Under the pieces are notes generated by a model, which saw nothing but the letters and a program-made list of their open reading frames with translations, searched no databases and had not been told where the DNA came from. 64,000 nucleotides of DNA, taken from assembly GCF_001720165.1 (NCBI RefSeq), contig NZ_MCRI01000006.1:1-64000 (forward strand), given 5' to 3'. Source of the stretch: Methylophaga muralis. GTDB taxonomy: Bacteria; Pseudomonadota; Gammaproteobacteria; Nitrosococcales; Methylophagaceae. This document shows, in pieces, positions 51,310-61,500 of this stretch. A program made the translations under genes and the position numbers. How positions within the stretch are numbered: position 1 is the stretch's first letter; every line of letters starts with the position of its first letter.

Positions 51310-52413
51310 TTATCTTTTCATTAAGTTATTGTCACTTAAAACCAAATCTAACTGCGGATGTATCTTCTCATCAACCACCGGCAAATCAAACCCACTCAAA
51401 CTCAACCCCACCAACCTAACCGGTTTAAGCCCAGCTTCAGTCCGAGCCAACAACTTCGGAATCCATTCCAGCAAATCAGCAAAGCCAATACTTTGATCCA
51501 TCGTTTGTGCTCTGGTGACTTGCTGAAAGTCAGAGTATTTCACTTTGACGGTGACCGTTCTACCTTGCATATTGTGTTTGTTGAGGCTGTCGAGCACTTG
51601 TTCTGAGAGGTCGAGCAGGATGTTGGTTAGCTCGGGGACGGAGAGAATATCTTCGGCAAAAGTTGTTTCTTTGCCCAGTGATTTACGGATACGTTGACTG
51701 CGGACGGGCCGTTCGTCGATGGCTCGGGCGATGTTGTAATAATACTGACCGGATTTGCCGAAGCGTTCGGTAAGTTCGGTTAAGAATTTCTGCCGTAAGT
51801 CATTGCCGGTATGGATGCCGAGGTTTTTCATTTTGGTTTCGGTGGCGGGGCCGATGCCGTGAAATTTGCCGATGGGTAGTTTGTTTACAAATTCCTGACC
51901 TTGTTCTGGGCGGATCAGATAAAGGCCATCGGGTTTGTCCATATCGGAGGCAATTTTGGCGAGAAATTTATTGTAGGAGACGCCGGCTGAAGCGGTAAGG
52001 CCTGTCTCGGCGAGGATTTCAGCTTTGATGGCTTTGGCAATTAACGTGGCAGAGCCATTAAACGATTCAGTGTAAGTGACATCCAGATAGGCTTCATCTA
52101 GAGAAAGCGGTTCGACTTCTGAGGCATAACGCCAGAATATTTCGCGGATCTGGTTGGATACTTCTTTATAGGCGTCAAAACGGGGACGGACAAAAATGGC
52201 TTCTGGGCATAAGCGATAGGCCCGCGATGAGGCCATTGCAGAATGAATACCAAATTTGCGCGCTTCATAGCTGCAGGCGGCAACGACGCCACGGCTGTCA
52301 GGTTGACCACCAACGATCAACGGTTTGCCTTTCAGCTCAGGAAAGTCGCGTTGTTCAACCGAGGCATAAAACGCGTCCATATCCACGTGAATGATTTTTC
52401 GTTGTTTAGCCAT
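51310..52413 (-). CDS. dinB: DNA polymerase IV (Y family)
   Basis: A 367-residue lesion-bypass polymerase. Start MAKQRKIIHVDMDAFYASVEQRD at 52413 gives the usual N-terminus; in-frame codons up to 52473 are poorly conserved. Catalytic acids are in VDMDAFYASVE and PLSLDEAYLDVT. TASAGVSYNKFLAKIASDMDKP and the little-finger domain (RKSLGKETTFAEDI) follow. It ends QLDLVL..., which could act as a beta-clamp contact (QLDLVL). No LexA box was recognised upstream. Confidence 0.93.
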   Translation of the reverse strand: MAKQRKIIHVDMDAFYASVEQRDFPELKGKPLIVGGQPDSRGVVAACSYEARKFGIHSAMASSRAYRLCPEAIFVRPRFDAYKEVSNQIREIFWRYASEVEPLSLDEAYLDVTYTESFNGSATLIAKAIKAEILAETGLTASAGVSYNKFLAKIASDMDKPDGLYLIRPEQGQEFVNKLPIGKFHGIGPATETKMKNLGIHTGNDLRQKFLTELTERFGKSGQYYYNIARAIDERPVRSQRIRKSLGKETTFAEDILSVPELTNILLDLSEQVLDSLNKHNMQGRTVTVKVKYSDFQQVTRAQTMDQSIGFADLLEWIPKLLARTEAGLKPVRLVGLSLSGFDLPVVDEKIHPQLDLVLSDNNLMKR

Positions 52414-52558
52414 TAAAAATTCGTGTGTATGAGTTCTCGGTATTTTCTCATAATCCATATGCGGATGTGCCAATAGATATTGCTATCTTGATCCGACAGT
52501 CATTTCAGAGTGGATTGCAGGCAGCGTCAATGTTACTTTAGCGAATTAAACCTCATCA

Positions 52559-54109
52559 GTGAGCTTACGTTTGATTGCAAGTATCCGTTCCTGGCAGGAA
52601 AGTCTGCGGGCTTTTTTTACCCCCCAAGTTGTCACCATGCTGTTTCTCGGTATTGCAGCGGGGTTGCCGTTATTACTGATTTTTTCCTCCCTCAGCCTAT
52701 GGTTACGTGAAGCGGGCGTTGATCGCAGCGCAGTTACCTATTTCAGTTGGGCGGCGCTGGGTTATTCCTTCAAATTTGTCTGGGCTCCACTGCTGGATAT
52801 CTTGCCGTTACCGATTTTGCATCGGCTGTTAGGTCGGCGACGTAGTTGGTTATTTCTGTCACAGCTGATGATTATTGCCTCGATAATAATGATGGCAATG
52901 GTCGATCCGGCAACGCACTCGCTGACCTTAATGGCTGTTGCGGCCGTGTTACTGGGCTTTTCAGCCGCGACGCAGGATGTGGTGATTGATGCCTATCGTA
53001 TCGAGTCTGCGGATACTCGTTTGCAGGCATTAATGTCTGCCAGTTATATCGCGGGATATCGAATCGGCATGCTGATGGCCGGTGCCGGTGCGTTGATGTT
53101 AGCCAGTTATTTTGGCTCGGAAATGGGTGAATATGATTATCTGGCGTGGCGTCAAAGCTATTTAATTATGGCCGCGTTGATGTTGATTGGTGTGGCCACC
53201 ACCTTGTTAAGCCCAGAGCCGGAAGTAAATAAAAAGGTTCATGAAGATCGCAAGCGTGATTATCTTGGGTTGATGCTGACATTTGCATTGTCGATAAGCG
53301 GGTTTATCGGTTGTTTTTATCTCACCGGTGACTGGGCGGTTCAGGCAAGATTGCAATTACTTTCGGTGTTGAATAATGGACCTTTGGCGGCGGTAGCGGT
53401 TGAGATGGTGCGTTTGGTGCTGGCAACCATTGTGGCAGTGATTATCGCCAGAATGCTGATATTAATGGGCTGGGTTCAGCAGAGTATTGTGCATCGCAGC
53501 TATGTGGAGCCAGTGCAGGATTTCTTTAAACGTTACGGCATGTCGATGGCGTTGTTATTGCTGTTGCTGATTGGCTTGTATCGTATATCCGATATTGTGC
53601 TAGGCGTTGTGGCGAATATTTTTTATCAGGATATGGGCTTTACCAAACCGGAAATTGCTACGGTGGTGAAAACCTTTGGTTTGTTTATGACCATTGTTGG
53701 TGGTTTTCTCGGCGGTATTCTGGCCTTACGTTTTGGGGTGATGCGCATTCTGTTTATCGGAGCCGTGTTATCTGCACTGACCAATCTGTTGTTTATGTTA
53801 CTGGCCCAAATGGGTAATGACATTGTGATGCTGTATATCGTTATATCTGCTGACAATCTGTCCGGCGGTATGGCCAGTGCCGCGTTTATTGCATTTTTAT
53901 CCAGCCTGACCAATATCTCTTTCACGGCAGTGCAATATGCCATTTTCAGTTCGCTGATGACCTTGTTGCCGAAAATACTCGGCGGCTATTCCGGCACGAT
54001 GGTGGAGAGTATTGGCTATGAACAGTTCTTTTTGCTGACCGCATTAATGGGAATACCGGTGTTGCTGTTGGTTTTCCTGGCTGCCAGGCGTTTTCGAATT
54101 GATGGTTAG
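52559..54109 (+). CDS. ampG: AmpG-like muropeptide permease (MFS)
   Basis: A 516-residue inner-membrane transporter of 12-14 helices. The first helix pair (LFLGIAAGLPLLLIFSSLSLWLREAGVDRSAVTYFSWAALGYSFKFVWAPLLD) is the AmpG signature, and GRRRSWLFLSQ and FSAATQDVVIDAYRIE are typical too. It imports GlcNAc-anhydroMurNAc peptides for recycling. The start is GTG; no strong ribosome site fixes it. It fits with MltD and PBP1B in the same window as cell-wall turnover genes, though they are not adjacent. Confidence 0.9.
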   Translation: MSLRLIASIRSWQESLRAFFTPQVVTMLFLGIAAGLPLLLIFSSLSLWLREAGVDRSAVTYFSWAALGYSFKFVWAPLLDILPLPILHRLLGRRRSWLFLSQLMIIASIIMMAMVDPATHSLTLMAVAAVLLGFSAATQDVVIDAYRIESADTRLQALMSASYIAGYRIGMLMAGAGALMLASYFGSEMGEYDYLAWRQSYLIMAALMLIGVATTLLSPEPEVNKKVHEDRKRDYLGLMLTFALSISGFIGCFYLTGDWAVQARLQLLSVLNNGPLAAVAVEMVRLVLATIVAVIIARMLILMGWVQQSIVHRSYVEPVQDFFKRYGMSMALLLLLLIGLYRISDIVLGVVANIFYQDMGFTKPEIATVVKTFGLFMTIVGGFLGGILALRFGVMRILFIGAVLSALTNLLFMLLAQMGNDIVMLYIVISADNLSGGMASAAFIAFLSSLTNISFTAVQYAIFSSLMTLLPKILGGYSGTMVESIGYEQFFLLTALMGIPVLLLVFLAARRFRIDG

Positions 54110-54121
54110 CTAGGCATCGTT

Positions 54122-54712
54122 ATGTGGCGCTGGCTATTAATTATCGTAGTGATTTTTTTCGGCTGGCGTCATTGTTCAACGGCTGAGATCAGCTATGCCG
54201 CTCCTGACAAAGTCATTGATCAAGCCCCTCAGCAATCTGAGGTGTCAGGTTTGCAGCCAATTTCTTTTGATAAGTATGCGATTCAGCCTGTAGCGGAATT
54301 TGCTCTGGAGGCCAGAGTCTTGGCTCGGGAAGACTATTGGTTGGGGCGTGAAGCCGATTTATCTCCCACCGATTTGGTATTGGGCTGGGGAGAAATGGCG
54401 GATCCCCAAGTTGTTAAACAGATCAATATTCGCCAGTCCGGTCGTTGGTATTTCTGGCAGGTTGATTCATTTCCGATTCCGCGCCGGAGTATTGAAACGC
54501 AAAGTGCCAATATGCATTTGATCCCGGCTAATGATGAGGTCGCCAGAACGCTTAAGCAGATTAGTCCCGGACAATTGATTACCCTGCAGGGCTATTTGGT
54601 AAATGTGAATGCTGATGATGGTTGGCGTTGGCGCAGTTCGCTTAGCCGCGAAGATATCGGTGCCAATGCCTGTGAGTTGATTTACGTAAAGCAGTTGAAA
54701 ATCATTTCCTGA
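54122..54712 (+). CDS. Unrecognised membrane-anchored protein
   Basis: A 196-residue protein with one N-terminal hydrophobic helix (WRWLLIIVVIFFGW), then a soluble domain with PISFDKYAIQPVAEFALEARVLAREDYWLGREADLSPTDLVLGWGEM, several conserved-looking Trp and Arg residues and a C-terminal IGANACELIYVKQL. It probably faces the periplasm. I cannot name a family; proteins of this pattern are annotated as conserved hypothetical. It follows ampG after 12 bases and is likely co-transcribed. Confidence 0.65.
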   Translation: MWRWLLIIVVIFFGWRHCSTAEISYAAPDKVIDQAPQQSEVSGLQPISFDKYAIQPVAEFALEARVLAREDYWLGREADLSPTDLVLGWGEMADPQVVKQINIRQSGRWYFWQVDSFPIPRRSIETQSANMHLIPANDEVARTLKQISPGQLITLQGYLVNVNADDGWRWRSSLSREDIGANACELIYVKQLKIIS

Positions 54713-54800
54713 CAACCGTTTTAAGTGAGCTTGTAGCGGGAAATATCCCCGAAAAGTTTATGTTATGTTGGACAGATTCCTAACCAACAAGGAGATTTCC

Positions 54801-55181
54801 ATGTCCAATACCGCTACTTCAATCAGTGATTACGAAGCTATCACCAAAGTCATACAGCACTACATAGATGGTGCCGTTTCAGGCCGGGGTGAGCTTATGA
54901 AACCGGCCTTTCATCAGGATGCCACCATTTACGGTTATGTTGGTCCGGATTTATTTGCTGGTCCCATTCAGGGCTTATATGACTGGAATGATGAAAATGG
55001 TCCAGCCAAAGATATGCAGTCGAAGATTACTCATATCGATGTGGTTGGCACCGCGGCCAGCGTCAGGCTCGAATCAGATAATTGGACCGGTCATCGCTTT
55101 ACCGATTTTTTCAATTTATTGAAAATTGATGGCAAATGGCAGGTGATGAATAAAGTATTTCACCTGCATGACGAGGCCTAA
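54801..55181 (+). CDS. NTF2-like (putative lumazine-binding/SnoaL) protein
   Basis: A 126-residue protein starting at ATG 54801 after AAGGAGA. DYEAITKVIQHYIDGAVSGRGELMKPAFHQDATIYGYVG, ITHIDVVGTAASVRLESDNWTG and FTDFFNLLKIDGKWQVMNKVFHLH fit the NTF2-like cone fold. These proteins bind small molecules or catalyse isomerisation; ligand unknown. It is convergent with ppnN over a shared hairpin. Confidence 0.85.
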   Translation: MSNTATSISDYEAITKVIQHYIDGAVSGRGELMKPAFHQDATIYGYVGPDLFAGPIQGLYDWNDENGPAKDMQSKITHIDVVGTAASVRLESDNWTGHRFTDFFNLLKIDGKWQVMNKVFHLHDEA

Positions 55182-55190
55182 ATAGCCCCT

Positions 55191-55216
55191 AAGCTGCTGG
55201 TTTAATCCAGCAGCTT
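55191..55216. terminator. Shared hairpin between convergent NTF2-like gene and ppnN
   Basis: AAGCTGCTGG pairs perfectly with CCAGCAGCTT over TTTAAT. It overlaps the ppnN stop and lacks a long T tract, so it is a modest bidirectional terminator. Confidence 0.65.
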
Positions 55217-56563
55217 GTAACAGGGTTTGTAGGCATTTTCGTCTTGTCCCAGTTTCATGCGTTTTTCGCGGACAAAGATACGTAACAAGTCATCAATGGC
55301 TCGCATTAAATCCGGATCGCCGTTGATGATGTAAGGCCCGTGTTTCGCCACTTCGCGAATACCAAATGCTTTAACATTACCGGCAACAATCCCGGAAAAT
55401 GCTGAACGTAAGTTGCTGGCCAGTTCATGACGCGGCATATCCGGATATAACCTTAAAGATGCCATATTTTCATGAGTGGGAATAAACGGCTGTTGCAACA
55501 TCGGATCAATATGCAACTGCCAGTTAAAGTAATAGGCATCCTGTGATTCCCGACGCGCTTGATGCACGCTATCCACAGCTTCGCGAATGATATGTCCAAC
55601 AGTTGCCGGTTCGCCGATAACAATTTGATACAGCTCAGCAATTTCATCGCCCAGACAACGACGCAGGAATTTATCCAGCGTATCGAAATACTCGCGACAG
55701 GATTCCGGACCGGCAAATACCAGTGGAATACCTTGTTTGTTTTCCGGATGCAGCAAAATGCTCAGTAAATAGAATATTTCCTCGACTGTGCCGACGCCAC
55801 CTGGAAACACAATAAAACTGTGACCCAGACGGACAAATGCTTCGAGGCGCTTTTCAATATCCGGCATGATCACCAGTTCATTGACGATGGCATTAGGTGA
55901 TTCGGAAGCAATAATACCCGGTTCACTGATGCCGATATAACGGCCGGTTTTTACCTGTTGTTTGGCATGACCTACCGCCGCACCTTTCATCGGGCCTTTC
56001 ATAGCACCGATGCCACAGCCGGTAATGATATCGAGATTTCTTAAACCCAGTTCATATCCCACATGTTTAGCGTAATCATATTCTTCACGAGGAATTGAAT
56101 GACCACCCCAACAGACCACTAGATTCGGGGTGGTATTGGGTTTGATGGCATCTGCATTTCGCAGAATCATAAACACACTATCGGTTATCTGTTCTGAGGT
56201 TGGTGAGGTTTGCCCGGCAAGGATTTTGAAATCTGTATAAACAATGTCACGCAACGCCGATGATAAATGCTCCTGAATACCACGAATAATCTTATCGTCA
56301 ACAAACGATTGGGCCGGTGCATTCTTGATTTCCAGTACAACGCCACGTGATTGCGGCACCAATTTGATATCAAAATCGGCATAGGTATGCAGAATTTGCT
56401 CGGCATCATCCTGATAACTGTCAGTATTTAAAATTGCCAGAGCACAATCGCGAAATAAACGATGCAAATCTTCGCTGCTATTGCTGATGCGTTGAATTTC
56501 TTCCTGGGACAGCAGATTTAAGGTTCTTAATGGGCGAATCGTGGTGTATTCAATTTTGTTCAT
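55202..56563 (-). CDS. ppnN: Pyrimidine/purine nucleotide 5'-monophosphate nucleosidase
   Basis: A 453-residue enzyme (E. coli PpnN 454) that splits nucleoside monophosphates to base and ribose 5-phosphate and is stimulated by (p)ppGpp. The LOG/Rossmann core shows GGHSIPREEYDYAKHVGYELG, GCGIGAMKGPMKGAAVGH and the catalytic FPGGVGTVEEIFYLLS; N- and C-terminal helical domains are present. Confidence 0.94.
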   Translation of the reverse strand: MNKIEYTTIRPLRTLNLLSQEEIQRISNSSEDLHRLFRDCALAILNTDSYQDDAEQILHTYADFDIKLVPQSRGVVLEIKNAPAQSFVDDKIIRGIQEHLSSALRDIVYTDFKILAGQTSPTSEQITDSVFMILRNADAIKPNTTPNLVVCWGGHSIPREEYDYAKHVGYELGLRNLDIITGCGIGAMKGPMKGAAVGHAKQQVKTGRYIGISEPGIIASESPNAIVNELVIMPDIEKRLEAFVRLGHSFIVFPGGVGTVEEIFYLLSILLHPENKQGIPLVFAGPESCREYFDTLDKFLRRCLGDEIAELYQIVIGEPATVGHIIREAVDSVHQARRESQDAYYFNWQLHIDPMLQQPFIPTHENMASLRLYPDMPRHELASNLRSAFSGIVAGNVKAFGIREVAKHGPYIINGDPDLMRAIDDLLRIFVREKRMKLGQDENAYKPCYKLLD

Positions 56564-56679
56564 AGACTTCTATTGATAAAAAAGGCGAGTCAACATACTC
56601 CCACTGTTGCGAGTGGGAATCAATGGAAGAGTCGATGCCCGTAAAAATAGCGGCCAGTTTTTTTGCTGCAGGAAAGCCA

Positions 56680-56698
56680 AGCCGGATTGATTCCGGCT
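56680..56698 (-). terminator. Possible terminator after the allophanate hydrolase operon
   Basis: AGCCGGA and TCCGGCT over TTGAT, 26 bases past the atzF stop on the minus strand. The T tract is weak in that direction. A second small hairpin (TCCCACT/AGTGGGA) lies near 56602-56623. Confidence 0.4.
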
Positions 56699-56723
56699 AG
56701 GTTTGTTTTAAAAATGAAGCTGT

Positions 56724-58517
56724 TTATTGCTGCTGAACGTAAGTCCGCCAGCCTTTAAGATGACTGATATCGGTGGCATTGGTGATGGCATATGGTTCAC
56801 AGATAAAGCCCGTGTACCATTGCTGATCGGCCAGTTGCACTTTGCCAATACCTAACGGGGCAGGGATGCCAGCGACAAACGAACCAAAGTTAGCGGTGGG
56901 TAATTCCCATAACTCAACTTCAATTGCTTGACCTTGGTGTTCATCTCTGACCAAGCCTGGTCGGGCGGGTGGTCCGCCGGGTAAGGCATAAAGCCGATAA
57001 TCCTGGCTGGTTTGTGTGGCGCGTATTAATTTGCCGCCACGCTCCCGTAATTGCCAGTTAAGCGGCTGTCCCTCTAAATGCGCTCCACAGACAACGACCT
57101 TTATCCGATCCGTCACTCCGGAGTTTATTGCGCGTGAATCAGGTAATGGCAACGCGGTCGCACCCAACGGTAATTTCAATGTTTGTTGCAGTTGATTGGC
57201 ATAAGACAATAAGCGGGTATCACTGAAGGCTCTGGAAAACAGTGTCACGCCAAACGGTAATCCGTTTGAGTTAAAGCCTGCCGGAACGGCAACTGCACTG
57301 CAGTCGAGCAGATTCATAAAGTTGGTGTAATAACCCAGTTGGCTATTGAGTTTGATGGGTTCCGCCAGAACCTCTTTGATTTTGTAAATCGTGCCGGCGG
57401 TAGGAGTCAGAATAAAATCGAAGTTTTCCAACAACGGCGTAACCTGCTGTTTGCAGTGTTGCAATTGATACTCGGCGCTGAACAGATCTTCGGCTGAAGC
57501 GGTGTTATTACTATCGAGAATTTGTTGCAACACCGGCAGCATAGCTTCACGTTTAACGTTGGCAGTGGCAATCCGCCGTTCTGCCACCCAAGGGCCTTCG
57601 TATAACAATCTGGCAGCGGTCAGAAAGGGCTCAAAATCTATTTCATGACAGATGCCGCCAAGATTTTTCAGTGTTTCAAGGGTTTTATAAAAGCCCTGCT
57701 CAGTTTCATGGTCGCCAAAAAACGCTAATTGCCCAGCTTGTGGGATAGCAAAATTAAAGCTGTCAGCTGAGATATGGCCATAATTTTTTCGGTTGGTATC
57801 TTTATTTGGCCGAGAATAATCATCTTTCGAATCAAATGCCGCCGCCACTTCAAATACCCGGTTTGCATCATCCGTAGTCAGGCTGAAGATAGACATGCAA
57901 TCCAGGCTTTTACAGGCCGGCACTACGCCGTGATTACTGAGCAAGCCTCGCGAAGGTTTTAAGCCAATAAGATTATTAAATGCAGCCGGTACCCGACCAG
58001 ATCCGGCAGTATCGGTGCCCAAAGAAAAACTCACTAGCCCCAATGCGACCGCTACCGCAGAACCTGAACTTGAACCACCGGAAATATACTCAGGATCAAA
58101 ACTGTTCTGACAGGCTCCCCATTTATCCGGTGAACGCACACCGACCAGGCCGGTGGCAAACTGATCCATATTGGTTTTACCAATCGGAATCGCCCCGGCG
58201 GCAATTAATAGCTCCACCACATGAGCAGATTGCTCTGGCGTGTAACGATAGGCTTCGCAACCAGCGGTGACATCCACACCGGCCAACTCAATATTGTCTT
58301 TTATCGCAAACGGAATTCCGTACAACGGCAATTTATCAGGTGATTGACCGATTAAATTATCCAGATAAGGCTGAATAGCCTCCCGCGATAACAGGGTTAT
58401 CCAGATATTTCGATCAGCATAGGTGGCGGCGCGTTTTAGCACCTCATCAATCAGTTTATGCGGAGAGAGCTTGCCATCACGATAGGCCTGATGGATGGCA
58501 TCAATGGTCATGTCCAT
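56724..58517 (-). CDS. atzF: Allophanate hydrolase
   Basis: A 597-residue amidase-signature enzyme that turns allophanate into two NH3 and two CO2. The triad segments are KDNIELAGVDVTAG (Lys), GGSSSGSAVAVA (cis-Ser) and GTDTAGSGRVPAA (nucleophile Ser). The C-terminal 130 residues form the extra domain of full-length AtzF (VVCGAHLEGQPLNWQLRERGG, FGSFVAGIPAPLGIGKV). Its ATG overlaps the carboxylase stop by one base, so translation is coupled. In guanidine and urea routes alike it is the last step. Confidence 0.95.
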   Translation of the reverse strand: MDMTIDAIHQAYRDGKLSPHKLIDEVLKRAATYADRNIWITLLSREAIQPYLDNLIGQSPDKLPLYGIPFAIKDNIELAGVDVTAGCEAYRYTPEQSAHVVELLIAAGAIPIGKTNMDQFATGLVGVRSPDKWGACQNSFDPEYISGGSSSGSAVAVALGLVSFSLGTDTAGSGRVPAAFNNLIGLKPSRGLLSNHGVVPACKSLDCMSIFSLTTDDANRVFEVAAAFDSKDDYSRPNKDTNRKNYGHISADSFNFAIPQAGQLAFFGDHETEQGFYKTLETLKNLGGICHEIDFEPFLTAARLLYEGPWVAERRIATANVKREAMLPVLQQILDSNNTASAEDLFSAEYQLQHCKQQVTPLLENFDFILTPTAGTIYKIKEVLAEPIKLNSQLGYYTNFMNLLDCSAVAVPAGFNSNGLPFGVTLFSRAFSDTRLLSYANQLQQTLKLPLGATALPLPDSRAINSGVTDRIKVVVCGAHLEGQPLNWQLRERGGKLIRATQTSQDYRLYALPGGPPARPGLVRDEHQGQAIEVELWELPTANFGSFVAGIPAPLGIGKVQLADQQWYTGFICEPYAITNATDISHLKGWRTYVQQQ

Positions 58518-61500
58518 TATTCAGCCTCCCCAGAAATAACGACCAGACGATCACCCATACCAACTTGCGCACCGGCCTGTCGTTTAATTTCTGTGACGGT
58601 ACCGGCTTGAGTTGCGGTTATCTGGATCTCCATTTTCATTGCCTCAAGAATCATCAACACATCGCCTTCTTGTACGAACGAGCCAATTTCCACTTCGACT
58701 TTCCAGACACTACAGTTGAGCGGACTATCAACGGAAATAGCATTTTCCGGCAAAGGTGCACTTTCTTCATCGATGATCTGCGGTTCATTACCACTATCAA
58801 AATGTAAAAGACCCTCGCGTTTCCAGTGCTCCAGCTCCTGTTCAAAGGCAAGTTCACGCTGGCGGGTAAAGCTGTCAATCGACTCTTTATGCTGCTCAAT
58901 AAACTGGTTATAGCGTTTGAGATTGAAGGTGGTTTCTTCAATCTTCAGCGGATAATTGCCTTGCGGAAAATCCCGGCGGATCTGTACCAATTCATCGTGA
59001 GTGACTTCATAGAATTTGATTTGATCAAAAAAGCGTAACAACCAAGGTTTGGTGAATTCAGTGGTTTGCAGATAACGATTCCACATCTGCAGGGTCCGGC
59101 CGATAAACTGATAACCACCTGGACCTTCCATGCCATAAACGCACAGATAGGATCCACCGATACCAACGGAGTTTTCGGCAGTCCAGGTGCGGGCAGGGTT
59201 ATATTTGGTAGTGACCAGACGGTGTCTGGGATCCAGTGGTGTCGCGACCGGCGCCCCCAGATAGACATCACCCAGTCCCATCACCAGATAACTGGCTTCA
59301 AACACAATACGTTTCACTTCATCGACCGAGCTGAGCCCATTTATCCGGCGAATAAATTCAATATTATCCGGACACCAGGGCGCGTTATGTCGTACCGATT
59401 GCATGTATTTCTGGATGGCTTGCTGGCAGGCTTCATCATTCCAGGAAATCGGTAAATGCACGATACGTGCAGGTACATCCATTTCTTCGATATTGCTGAT
59501 TTCTTGTTCGGCCTGTTTGAGAATACCGACCAGAGTTTCCAGTGAAATTTGCAGACCATCGTAGTGGATCTGCAGCGAACGAATACCCGGGGTGAGTTCA
59601 CGTAATCCTTTGATATTTTGTTGCTGTAACCACAACATCAACGCGTGCACTTTAAAACGCAGATTGATATCCAGTTTCAGTTCACCATATTCGACCAGCA
59701 GATAATGATCGCCGGCCAATCTGTAGCAAACATCTATACCGGTATCCGGCGACACCAGCGTGTCGTAGATTGGCGAACCAATTGCTGTGGGGGCAACCTC
59801 AACAGTTTGTTGCGTCAAATTGCTTAGCGATTCCAGTTGAGCCCGTTCCATGGCTCTGGCGGTTTCAATCGACACAGGAATAAAACGCACGGTATCGCCA
59901 GCTTTTAATTGGCCTATTTTCCACAGTTCTGCTGTGATCACGGTGGCCGGACAGACAAAACCGCCTAATGACGGACCATCGGGACCAAGGATAATCGGCA
60001 TATCACCGGTGAAATCAATGGTGCCCACCGCATAGGCATTATCGTGAATATTGGAAGGATGTAATCCTGCTTCACCGCCAGTGTTTCTGGCCCATTCCGG
60101 ACGTGGGCCAATCAGCCGTATGCCGGTTCGGCTGGAGTTATAGTGAATTTTCCAGTCAGCAGCAAAAAACGTTTCAATATCCTGTTCGGTAAAGAAATCC
60201 GGCGCGCCATGCGGGCCGTAGATGACCTTAATTTCCCAGTGAGTGGTTATCTCTGGGATTAATTCGGCAGGCGTTGTTGTTAAATCAACGACTGCTGTTT
60301 CGTCTGATAAATGAAGAACATCGCCGGTTTTTAAAGTACGACCGACATGGCCACCAAATTGCCCCAGGGTAAAGGTGGAGCGTGAACCCAGGTAATTCGG
60401 GCATTGAATGCCACCGGCAACCAGCAGATAAGCTCTTGTACCAGCGGCTTTGATTTGCCCCAGCGTTAGTTTGTCGCCGCTAGACACTGAATAAATTTGC
60501 CAGCAATCAATCGGCTCACCATTGAGTTTGGCCTCAATGGTGGCGCCGGTGATGATAATTTGGCTGCTGCAGTTAAATACCAGTTCCGGGCCGCTCAATG
60601 TAATTTCCAGTCCGGCACAGTCTTCGGTATTGCCAAGCAGACGATTACCCAGCCTGAACGACCAGTTGTCGTAAGGCCCTGAAGGCGGAATGCCGATATC
60701 CCAATAACCTTGCCTGCCAGGATAATCCTGCACTGTGGTCATGGTGCCCGGCGATAAAACACTAAAGGTATTGGGGGAGTAGACAAAACTGTCCAGATAA
60801 CGGGTGGTGATGCTGGCGGATAAAAAGGCCGCATCATTCAGAATATGGCTGAGATAATCGGTATTGGTTTCAATACCGTAGATACTGATTTGTTTCAGTG
60901 CTGTAAGTAGTTTCGCATGCGCTGTTTCGCGTGTTTCTGCAAAGCTGATCACTTTGGCTAGCATCGGATCAAAAAACGGCGAGATCTCGATGCCGGGTTT
61001 GATCCAGTGATCAATACGTAGATCGGGCAATTGTGGAAATACGACTTCGGTTAACAGTCCGGCTGATGGCTGGAATTTTTTGAATGGATCTTCGGCATAC
61101 AAACGCACCTGTATCGCATGACCGTGAGGTTCAGGGGCCTCCACCGGTAAAGTGTTTTCCTGCGCTCCGACCTCGATCATCCAGCGCACCAGATCCACCT
61201 GATAAATGGCTTCGGTCACTCCATGCTCAACCTGCAGCCGGGTATTCACCTCCAGAAAATAAAAATCATGTGACTGGGCGTCGTAGACAAATTCGACGGT
61301 ACCGGCGCTACGATATTTGACTGCTGCCATTAACCGAACCGCAACCTCGTGCATAGACTGACGAACATTGTCTGGAATATTTGGCGCCGGAGCTTCTTCG
61401 ATAACTTTCTGATTACGTCGCTGACTGGAGCAGTCCCGATCGCCCAGTGCCAGCACATGACCCTGACCATCACCAATGATCTGCACCTCGATATGTCGTG